Below, piece after piece: positions 46,790 through 57,500 of a stretch of DNA of 64,000 nucleotides. The stretch is taken from positions 3,827,099 through 3,891,098 of the forward strand of contig NC_048553.1 of the NCBI RefSeq assembly GCF_902806685.2, written 5' to 3'. The position numbers and the translations under genes were made by a program. This DNA is from Maniola hyperantus. Taxonomy: Eukaryota > Arthropoda > Insecta > Lepidoptera > Nymphalidae. Numbering within the stretch: the first letter of the stretch is position 1; every line of letters starts with the position of its first letter. The notes beneath the pieces are model-generated. The model was not told the origin of the DNA, did not search any database, and saw only the letters and a program-made list of their open reading frames with translations.

Positions 46790-46954
46790 TATTACGGCGA
46801 CTACGCACTGCACTTCCGCCATCCGAGTTCTATCCGTCATCCGTGAAAATACCAGCGATTATCTGCGATATAATATGTCATAAGCTCCCATACAAAACAA
46901 AAAGGAACGTATTTTCACGAACTCGGATCGGATCAGTGCGTAACCGCCGTTAAT
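46790..46954. mobile_element. Palindromic MITE
   Basis: 'attacggcgactacgcactg' and 'ccatccgagttc' at the left pair with 'gaactcggatcgg' and 'cagtgcgtaaccgccgttaa' at the right. Confidence 0.82.
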
Positions 46955-47530
46955 CTGCAAAACTTTTAGTAGTCTACTAACGAATACTAATCTAAATTAC
47001 GAAGTCTGTCTAGCCATACCAAAGCACATGTCTCTTTAATATAGGTATACCTACACGGCTCGTGAGGTAGAACGCAGGTTGCGGGTGACAGTTGACAAAA
47101 AATCAAGGAATTCAACCACGCTGTCACCCCCTCCAGCAACCCGCGCCCTACCCCACGAGCCGTCTCAGTCGAGCGGTGCATCTATAATTAACTTGAATAG
47201 TTACACTAGGGCCCCAGGTCCTGTGACATACAAATTGTAATATAAATTACGACTATTGATTATCGCTGAGCTATTTGAGTCTACCAAAAATATTCTATTG
47301 TTTAGTTTTGCTTCCCCGTCTCTTGGCAACTGAATATCGTCCATCCATACACTCGAGACCAACACCACCTTGTATCTGCTCGCTTTGTACTCCGAAGTAA
47401 ATGTAGACTGATTTTATAAACATCGAGATTTCGCTAACTAATTCATAAACGCCACATTTAATCGATATATTTTGAACCGTTATAATAATACAGTTGCAAG
47501 TACATAAGTTGAGACTAACAAAGGTATTAC

Positions 47531-47580
47531 TTGTTGGGGGCCCGTATTTAGGGTGTACCCTATATACGGGCCCCCAACAA
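47531..47580. repeat. 50-bp near-perfect palindrome
   Basis: ttgttgggggcccgtat and its complement atacgggcccccaacaa enclose a smaller inverted pair, agggt/accct. Confidence 0.92.
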
Positions 47581-47730
47581 TTATCGCTCGCTTATTCTGT
47601 AAGGTTCTTGACATTAACCAACTCGGTCGGGATCTCTCGTCTAATACAAAACATACTTTGAATGATAAGAAAGCTCGCGATTCTTGTACAACTAATCGCT
47701 TACATGAAGTCTCCAGTTTATATGAAACTA

Positions 47731-47922
47731 TCTTATACCCGCGCCTTCGTCCGCGTGGACTACACAAATTTCGAACCCCTATTTAGGGTTGCAATTTTTA
47801 AAAATCTTTTCTTAGCGGATTTTTACGTCATAATTGCTATCTGCATGCAAAATGTCAGCACGATCCGACCAGTGGTTTGCGTTGATCAGCTGTGCGTTGA
47901 TATATAACTCAGTCAGTCAGGA
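47731..47922 (+). repeat. Interspersed repeat, family 1
   Basis: 'cgccttcgtccgcgtggact' to 'tgtgcgttgatatataactc'; an internal deletion removed part of the 'cccctta' region. Confidence 0.85.
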
Positions 47923-48278
47923 CTTCAGAAGATAGATTCAGGTCGCGGCTCTTGCGTGAAAATCTCTAATTGTCTAAAGTCCACTTGTGTAATTACTTAA
48001 ATTCGTGTCTGTATGATGTATTTGTTTACTAAGTTTAAGTCCCGTCAACCTTACTTATTTTTCCGTCTCAACTTACGTGTTCGTTATATTATACATTTTA
48101 TAATAATATACTATAATATCATAGAAGTCATAATAAATATTATCATATCAACATTTACTTCTATATTCAATGACTACCCCAATGCTGATTACGAAATCCG
48201 AGCGACTTAAACAATGAGTATGTAATACGTCGCTTTATTCGAGAAATTAATCTTCAAAGCCTAGTAACTATATAGCTA

Positions 48279-48288
48279 TTTATTTATT
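48279..48288 (-). promoter_or_regulatory. Candidate polyadenylation signals of the myosin gene
   Basis: Two overlapping AATAAA words on the minus strand, about 300 bp after the stop codon. They are the nearest canonical signals I see. Confidence 0.45.
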
Positions 48289-48439
48289 AGATCCAAAACG
48301 CAATTCTTAAAATTGTACAAATACATGATAATTTTACAAAAACTTTACAAAATTTTGAAGTCAATCGACGTTAAATTAGTCGCAGGATTTCGCTCAGCAT
48401 TCCCACCTATACTCGCATACCCGCATCGGTGCAGTGTGC

Positions 48440-48560
48440 GGCTGCGTGCACCAACGCACTAGTGTAATACGGTCAGTGCTGGCTCGGCACCAACGCACTA
48501 GTGTAGTACGGCTAGTGCTGTCTCGGCACTAGCGCAGTGCGGCTAGTGCTTGTGCGCGAC
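48440..48560. repeat. Imperfect GC-rich repeats in the myosin 3' UTR
   Basis: About three imperfect copies of a 40-45 bp unit built on 'caacgcactagtgtagtac' and 'ggctagtgct'. They start just past the myosin stop codon. The palindromic word cactagtg recurs. Confidence 0.7.
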
Positions 48561-48590
48561 GTGGAAGCATTGGCACTAGGCGGGCGGGTG

Positions 48591-51500
48591 TCAGGAGGCG
48601 CGCGCGGGCGCTGCCACGGCGGGGAACACGGGCCCGCGCACCGCCTCGATATAGTCCTTTATCAGCGTTGCGATCTGGTACGCCTGCGAATGTTTTTAAC
48701 CACTGATTTAGTACACCCTTGAGGAGGCTAGAGGAATGCTAGCTGAGTAGTCCAGTCTGAATACGAGGCGTGTAGTGTTTGCAAAACAAGTAGCCCAAAC
48801 TAAATTTTCAACAGGGTGGTTTATTTATTATTTATAAGTATTAATCACGTAAGCCCGGCTGAGACCTGGGGCCCTACTACCACCGCTTAAAGTAATAAGA
48901 GCTTCGATAGCTCAACGGTTAAAGGAGCGGACTGAAAACCGAAAGGTCGCCGGTTCTAATCCCACCCGTTGTCAGGAAATAACCTGATAATGTTTAAATA
49001 CTGTCAAGACAATATTAAAACATTACTACTTTAATCGATGGTAGTAGGGTCCCTGTTTTTTTGGAGTACTTGTATGAGAGTACTGAAAGCATTGAAACTG
49101 TAATATAAAACATTTATCTGGTAAGATACTGACCTGATCAGTAGAGAGCACAAGTTTAGCGTGCTTGCGATCAGCTCGCGTCACCAGCAGCAACGCCCTC
49201 GGGGCCGGAGACACGGCCAACAGTTGGTCATGGTCGTGGGACACCAGGGCAGCTCGCGCGCCGCGACGTAGCAGCGTGAGGCCGCGCGCGTCTACCGCCA
49301 GCCATAGTGCTCGCGGCCAGTTAGATGTGAACGATTGCTGCCGGAAGAAAAACGTGAAGTAAATTCAGTATTTTGTGTATTGGGTATTTTGTGTGGAGGT
49401 GTGCGTTTGGGTTTTCATTATATTCCCTGCCCCTGTGTTTTCCCTGCGGCTGTTGGAGATTCTCTATAACCATCCATAGGTTTGGATGGCTTATTTAGCA
49501 ATATCAACTCAAACTCACCATAACATCAAAGATAGTGGCGCGGGTAAGCGGCCATGACGACGCAAGTGTGAGCGCGCGTTGCATAGCCGCATGCGGTTCT
49601 GTTCCCCGCAGCGCGAGGTGGTGTAGACGCACTGCGGGCGCAGGCAGGGCGGGGTTGGCGAGTCTCGCGGGCAACACTGCGCCCGCCGCTGCGGAGCACT
49701 CTTCACCCCCGCCCAAGCAGTCGCCTTTTACTACTTGCGCGTGTAACGCTGCCAGCATTACCTGATGATGGATGGGTTGCAGAATATGAAAATAAATTTG
49801 TGACAGGATCTACATAAGAACTATATAACCAAATTGATAAGGTCCTGATCCAAATAATCTAAAGAAAAACTAATTTAAAGAAGACTAGTTGACCCACCCT
49901 AGTACCATTCAGGTGAATTTTCTGAAAATCGTTTCTTAGTGGGGGTTTTGGTTTATAGAGAAAAATCTGCACGCAAAATAAGTTACTAGATCTGAAACAT
50001 TGAAGAGCACTCTTAAGTGTGTGAAAAAGCGCTATAATTTAAACTACCACCGTCGGTGTATAAAATGACACCACAGTAAAAAAACTTTAAACAACAATCG
50101 CCCGATTAATTTCTCATAAGAGATACGTCTTACGAGCATTTACTATAACTTGACCCTTGATGTTATGTTGGCAACATTGCAAATCACACAATAATAAACC
50201 ATAAGTTCTAATGAATAAAGCAAACAAAGCAATGATGCCAACATGACGGCAGGGGAAATAAAACGGTCTGTAAGTTATGTGTCGTAAAACTGATAAATTC
50301 TCACCGCCTCGTCAGTCTCGATGGGCAGGCGGTCGTGTCGCACGGCGTGCAACACTTGGTAGTACAGCAGCTCCATCTCCGCCACGCACGCCGTGTGCAG
50401 CGGCCGCTCGCCCAGGAACAGCCGCTTCTTGAATACCAGCCTAAAATACAAGGTTTTACTATGTACTTAACGAATCATTTTTGTTTAAATATCATAATAG
50501 TGATTATTTCCATTTTGGGATTTGGGAATTTTTTGATTCACTCCTTGAATAGTATTGGAAGTTGATTCCATAATTTGCATGAACATGGAAATAAGGATCT
50601 AGCGAAACCGGTACGGATGGTAAGTACATATAAATAACTGAATAAGTAATCTAGTTTATTACCTGCACGCAGCAGCGGTAGCGCCGGCTTTCTCCCACCG
50701 CGCAAGCACGTCGCCCACACGCTCTGAGCCGCCCAGTGCTCTTTCGCCCGCACCTGCCGGGCTTGAGTTTGCGCACACCTCGTACAGTGCGTAGCCTGTT
50801 AAACAGGAAGGTTTTTACTAATCATGAAAAGATGAATAACAAGTCACGAAAGATAAAATTCAGCAATTGCGCAGGTTTGAGATGCACTGCCTATGAAATT
50901 GATTTGTAACTTATATACTAAATTGATTGGCCATTAAATACATAGACAAATCAATACCCTTATTATAAATGCGAAAGTGTGTTTGTTTGTTGGTTTATTG
51001 GTTTCTCCTTCAATCACGTTGCAACGGAGCAACGGATTGACGTGATTTTTTGCATGGGTATAATCAAAGACCTGGAGAGTGACATAGGCTACTTTATATC
51101 CCGGAAAACTAAAGAATTCCCACGGGATTTTTAAAAACCTAAATCCACGCGGACGAAGTCGCGGGCATCAGCTAGTATGGTATATACCTAGTATATGGTA
51201 GGTAAATTAATAGAAATTTACCCAAACAAGGAGACAAAGAATCTTGTACTAAAAAGAATTGCAAAACATAATACGTCTAAAAAGCAATTATTACCAGCTT
51301 TTTGTCTACTTACCAGTAGCAGCATCATTCAAGCCGATCTTATCCCGCAACATGGCGACCAGGTGATCAGCAGTGGCGGCCGGCCCGAACACCAGCCCGT
51401 GCTGTTTGCCGTCCAGCAGTAGCACGCGCACGTGCATGTTCCTGCGCGCCGCGGCGCATAGAAGCTCCTCCTTCGAAGGGGCAGCTAGACGCCGCGGTAC

Positions 51501-54500
51501 TTGAGCTATGCTTAATGCCACCTACGAAAAGTTTTGACCATTTTAAATTTGTCTAATGATTAGTTTCGGAAAAAGTGTTATTACTGGGATTAAAAAAAAG
51601 AATACTTGTCATGTTAATCATAACTAATATTCCCCTAAAAGTGGGTATGATAATAGTGTTTTTGTAAAAAAATTGTAATATTTAGACACTGATAATGTAC
51701 CGTCAATGTTTAGGAGTTCAATCAGCTCCTATCGTTGAGATATTGAGGCTCATTCCATGTTTACTATTTGAAATTAGTTCTCATACATACACGACGACGA
51801 CTTCCATATAAATAACAGATTCTAACGGTCGCCGTTGAGCGAGTCGCCGGGCGACTCTCGGTCGAACACTCCTAAGAGTTAAGACTCGAGAAATAAAAAC
51901 ATTCGTACCTGTTCCGCTCGTCTGGCGAACTTCCCCTCTTCAGCAGATTGGAGCGCCGCGGCACGGTATCGCAAATGTGCCAATAACAATCGCCGCAGCG
52001 GCTTTGCAGGCGGCAACGCGGCACCTACCGCTGCACATAGTAACGCCCAGTGCCTTGCTGATACCCGGGAACTGGGGTCTGGATGTTCTGTCGTCTACAA
52101 GAAAGCAGACGTGTTATGGTTTTGTACGCCAAAACAGATGGAATGGAATTATCAAATAATTAAACTATCGTGTCCGTTTGTCTGTCACTGATAAGATGTA
52201 TGATGGTGATGATGATGAATGGTGGGATGATTCCCATGTTTCGACAATCCAAACATTTATACAAACGAGAGTTCTTGACTCCCTTAAAATCCCTGATTTC
52301 GATGGGGACTAAATTCTCCTAAAATATCTCGAACCTCGGTACGCAAATGAGATTTCATTGTTGTATATTACAGTAATAGAACTCACCTGCTTGATAAGTT
52401 GCGCATACAGCTCACAAAGTAGCGTGTCCTTCTGCAAGCAGCGCTGCAGCAGCGCTTGAGCGAGCGCGACGCGGTCGTCGCTGTCGCTCTCGTGGCTGCT
52501 GACGCTGTTGTTGTTGGCCAGGTTTGTCGTGCTGCCTTCGTTGCTGCTCAGCCCTGCGTGACTCATTATATCCTGTACATGAAATTGTAAATTGTTATCA
52601 CCAGTCCGGCCATACATCTGTGTCCCGTGAGCGTGAGCAAAGTATCTAGATTTCTCGAAGGAAGATTATCAGAATAGGACATTAATCGTTGAACAGAAAA
52701 CAGGATGTTTTGTTGTCTTTGATATCTTTAGCCACAGCCTAAAGAGAGATTTATACAGTCAATAGATGGAGAAGTCTAAATGGACCGACATTGTTCAGTC
52801 CATCTAGCCTTCTCCATCGATGCGGGGTCACATGGGCTAGTCGGGAGAGGGCAACGGGCAGAAATTGGCAAAACTGACTTTATTTTTCTTAGTAGTGGAT
52901 TAGTGCTACGGGTGCTAATGACCGTAAAGCTGGTTCGTTCGCAAATATCAAGAGCGTCGCTTCACTGTACTATGTATTTACGCTGTGCTAATCTAATCAA
53001 ACGTATAATTAAGTAGTTGAAAGGCTAAAAGAAAGGTATAAAAGACAGGTTAGCATATTCACCTTAAATATCTGCATAGCCGCGACCTCTTCAGCCTCGT
53101 TCAGTTTGGTGAGGCTGTGCGGCAGGCTGCGCGCCCAGCACCAGTAGGCGGACGGGAAGCCCTTGTAGCACTCGCCCTGCGTCTCCGCCGATATGTCCAG
53201 CCTCACTCGCTCCAGGCGGTGTTTACTAAGCCTGTTAAAACGAAATAATTAAGGGACAAGGCAAGACGTAAAGGGGCGTTATCAGCATAAATCTAGACAA
53301 AAATGTAGTGGAGTTCCGCGAGGTGAAAAACGCGGCTTTCCGATCGAATGTGTCGTAAGAAAACGGCGTGCGCGTCATACCTGCGCAGACAGAATGCCAA
53401 ATAGAATCATTTTTGCCCGCTAAATTTCGCGGTTTTCCGCTGAATCTCTTCTTCAGCGAATCCTTGATCATGTTCCTTCGATACAAAGAGAGCCAATGAC
53501 ATCTGTTAAGGTGTGCATGAGAAAGGCTAAGGCCATATTCAGCATGCTGGGAAAGTGCGCATTGACAGATCCTAGTTACTAGAAATTGTACTCATGGTCT
53601 TAGGTCCTCAAAAGGAACTTGTGCATCAAAATGTAGGTCGAATGTTATATCTTCAGTTCTAAGTATATACATACCTTCTCAGCGTGTTTCTAAGGAATCC
53701 TCCCGCAGACAGATCCTGTGGCCTTCTCAGCAAGGCAGAATCTATAAGTGCCCGCCTGGCAGCCTTCAACGCATTGGCCAGTCTAGCCCTCTCCGCTGCG
53801 GGCGCGGCGCGGCGAGGCGCCTCCTCGGTGAGACTGCTTCCTAGAGCAGGGCTGTATGCCGCCATTAACCACGCCGCTTCGGCTTTTTGGGAGCACTCTA
53901 GTACTATGCATCTGCGAAAGATATTGTTACAGTTTGAATGACAGTTTTGTTGTGGTATCCCAAAACTGTGTTTAAAACATTTTATTGCGATAGTGGATAA
54001 TATGAAGGTTCCTTTTAACAGCAAAATAGCCGATTGTGATACTCCAATCACAATTTATCTATTTGGGCTTCATGGATGAATTGCTATTATGACGAGAGTT
54101 TTGCACAAGTTGCATGACAATTATTCTTGTAATATAATAATCATGATTATCAATAGTATTTATTAAGGCTATTCAAATTTAAATGAACTATTACTGATAG
54201 TTTGAAGAACCGATAGACATCGAAGACCCGAGTTGCTGGAGACGAGTCGCAGGGAGCCGTTGAGTACCTACAGGCGGCGCAAGACCGCGGCGTGTGGAAG
54301 TCCCTACAAGAGTCTAGTAGTGGGCGTCTATTGGTTGAGGATGATGACGACAATCTACATTACTAAGTATGAATAAAACTCTTGAAGAGCGAATACCTGA
54401 GGCCATCATGCTGTCCGTGATGAGTCAAACTAATCGTCAGACCATTGTCCACGGGGTCCATCAATATCGCAGCGATGTTAGTGTAGGGGTACTCCGCCAG

Positions 54501-57500
54501 AACCACTTTGTCCGCCGGTCGAACGAGTACTACACCTTCGGCGCCCACTCCCAGAAGCACATTTGGACCTGTGAAAAGAGGTTATGTTATAAAAAAAATA
54601 GCGAACATCCTAAATAGCAAGTATCTGTTTTGACGAAAGAAATCATAACAGTGTCCTGGAAAAACCATGACAAAGAGATTTTTTTGAGATTGGAGATAGA
54701 ACTTTGCTGAAGAGAATGAGCTTCCAACCTCATTTTTATAGTGCGCGCAAATCCTGACTCCAATCCTAGTTTCAACATGGTGACTTGCGCATGTCATACA
54801 CCTGGATTAAATACACAGCCCGGTCGAGATTTGTTTTTAAGGGCAGACATACACCTCGTATTCAGATTGGACTACTTGTTTTGTGCGCACTATAACATCC
54901 GTTAAAAGAAATCTCGACAAGTGAGTCAAAAATGCCCAAAATTAAAAAGTATTTCTGGATGCGAACGAAAGTGCAATTGTGAGACCGTAAAAATTACACG
55001 GATTTTTTTTACTTTTTTTCTGACAAAATTCGAAATATTTTATATGTGATCATGAAGAGATACCAAATAAATTGTATCATTAATAAATCTTAATAAAATA
55101 CAACAAATTTTTTTATCCAAAGGACCTTGAGTCATTTTGATCTATTCCTCAATTTCTCTCGAAATGTTCAAACCATATGAAAGCTTTTGGGGTACAATTT
55201 ATTTATAGCGGGGCAGTTGAAATCGCGAAACACCTTACCATGAGCCCAATATCCTTTATAAGTGACAGGGAACAGAGTGACTCCATAGAGAGGGTACTGC
55301 ATCACGCAAGACAGATACAACGCCTTGGCCGTGAGCTCCGCTCGCCCCGCTCCATATTGTCGGTGAGCTTGTGCTAATATTGTGGCCTGAGGAATAATAT
55401 TATTTTGACATTAATCCTTGTCATTTGTATTTATTTGCTATGTGGCAAAGAATCGTCAATTAGTTAATTTAAATTACTTCGGACAACCATCGAATAATGT
55501 ACTTATTAGATGCTGTCTGAATCACAAAAGCAAAGCAGATAGCCAAATTAAATCCAAATAGATTTAACCACAAAAATATCTCATGAGTAAGCTAATGTAA
55601 ACTAGTACTAGACTAGTAAAAGTAGTTACTTTTAAGTATGTTTTCTTTAAAAAAAAAAAAAAGTTAAAATCTTAAATTGTGCCACACACCACATGTTATG
55701 ACTTAGAATTAGTTATCCCGGCGTTTGCTCCACTTGAGCATACCTCGAGCAGAAGAACCACCGGAATAAACTGTGTCATGTGTGGCACAACTCGAAAAAA
55801 GGTTCCAGCTCAGCATAATGCTGTATGCCAAGATATACAAGAGCATACAGCACTAATATTCTTTTCTTACCCACTGGTGAGCAGGACGTTGTTTGGCAAC
55901 TCTAGGTGGTAGGAACTGTTCTGGGTGTGAGTAGTATGCCCGAGTGTGCGGCGGAGGCGGGCTGGGCGGCGGCTCACCCAGTGACACTTGGGCTTGAAGC
56001 CCTGCTAGTTGAAGCGCCACTTTTTCCGATACGGGAAACTCATCCATCTGTGAAAAACACGTTTCTATAACTGAAACTACCCCAGTCCCAAATGTTCAGT
56101 TTAAATAGATTTAAGAAGAATTTAAGTTATTCAGCAATGGCGAAGCGAATTGTGCTGCGAGCGCACAACAAAAAGCAAACACAAAAAGAAATAGGAAAAT
56201 GCTCCCAAAAAAGTCTCAATCCAATAGAAATAAAAAACTATGAAATGTTTTATTAACATGTTTTAATTTTTTATTAAGTTTCTGCCAAGATTTTTTAGAC
56301 ATCGGTTGATTTGTGTTTTGGTTACGTAAATCACATACTACGATACAAAACACATAGAGCTAATAAATGAAACCATAGAAATATCACTACTAGAGTCAAC
56401 CATGAACTAAAGGAGGTTTTCACTAGAGCACTTACCTTAACTACACTATGAACTGCCTGAGCGTAGAGCAATGCAACTTCAACGGGGTCATGAGGTAATT
56501 CCCTTCCACCTCGGAAAAGCCTTCGCTTGAATACGAAACGGTTGTCGGCTGAACCACCTCCGGGCCCTTGTTGCCTGTACAGAAAATGAATTATTGAGAA
56601 CTAGCTTATGCCCGCGACTTCGTCCGCGTGGACTACACAAATTTCAAACCCCTATTTCACCCCCTTAGGGGTTGAATTTTCAAAAATCCTTTCTTAGCGG
56701 ATGCCTACGTCATAATAGCTATCTGCATGCCAAATTTCAGCCCGATCCGTCCAGTAGTATAAGCTATACGTTGATAGATCAGTCAGTCAGTCAGTCAGTC
56801 ATTCAGTCAGTCAGTCAGTCAGTCACCTTTTCCTTTTATATATATTTAGATAACAATTTGAAATAGCTGCAGTACGCGTTGTAAAATTTGAAAATTATAA
56901 TATGGTCGATTACTGCATATGTTCGGGCAGCGGGTGGCATGCCGAGAATGCCTTAAAATCGACAACTGCATAGTTTCGGTTATCATAACAGGGAGTGTAC
57001 TAAAACATGTCGAGCCGCCGCCGCAGATATATATTCAACCTTGTAGTTTTACACAGTGTAAAGTAAGATCCAGTAAAAAATGATAAATATAGTACTGCTG
57101 GTACACGGACCAGACGGCGCCCGCGGGCAGCGCCAGCCCCAGCTCGTCGGCGCTACTCACATCTCCCACGCAGCGATAACGTCGTAGAGGTAGATGGTGG
57201 CGCGCACGTGCTCCTCGGCGCCGGCGCGTTGCTGGTACACGGCCCAGCCGGCACGCGCGGGCGGCGCCAGCCCCAGCTTGTCGGCGAGGCGCGCCGCCGC
57301 CGCTGCTGCCGTGTCCGCGGGATGCACATCGATGGCCTTCGTGCGCCCGTCCAGGAAGAAGAACCGGCACACTATTGTACCCAGGCGACGCATTGCCTGC
57401 GAGCGAATATTTTTATGCAATTAACGGACGAACTAAAATTTCATATTGACCACACTGAACTATTCTAGTGATTTTCTTACCGCTATCTCCACAGTGCTGG

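Larger units (their letters stand above)
42555..48590. other. Gene-poor spacer and 3' UTRs
   Basis: About 6 kb between the Polr2g stop and the myosin stop. It holds the Polr2g 3' UTR, the myosin 3' UTR and mostly AT-rich sequence. The identifiable items are palindromic elements at 43448, 43819, 46790 and 47531 and one interspersed repeat at 47731. The open frames here (60-95 codons) show no homology that I recognise. I see nothing else in 44100-46780. Confidence 0.7.
48591..51521 (-). other. Myosin FERM domain 2 and C-terminus
   Basis: Exons 51314-51521 (F1, MHVRVLLLDGKQHGLVFGPA), 50663-50795, 50305-50440 (LVFKKRLFLGERPLHTACVA), 49519-49761 (F2), 49134-49337 (F3, LWLAVDARGLTLLRRGA) and 48591-48683 (AYQIATLIKDYIEAVRGP, final helix). 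The protein ends APARAS. These exons are distinctly GC-rich against AT-rich introns. Confidence 0.88.
53675..57396 (-). other. Myosin FERM domain 1
   Basis: Exons 57161-57396 (F1, MRRLGTIVCRFFFLDGRTKA), 56436-56574 (FVFKRRLFRGGRELP), 55871-56047 (F2, KVALQLAGLQAQVSLG plus a proline-rich loop), 55239-55386 (AQAHRQYGAGRAELTAKALY), 54397-54568 (F3, LLGVGAEGVVLVRPADKVVL) and 53675-53911. The F1-F2-F3 order is complete. A partial duplicate of the first exon lies just past its donor, at 57096-57152. Confidence 0.88.

Noticed and set aside
53659..54051. 130-codon minus ORF starting MIGVSQSAILLLKGTF
   Set aside because: Only the 53675-53911 part is a real myosin exon; the N-terminal part is intron read-through.
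57035..57370. Minus-strand 111-residue ORF running through the myosin exon into the intron
   Set aside because: It is mainly out of frame with the FERM exon; only the last part coincides with the partial exon duplicate.
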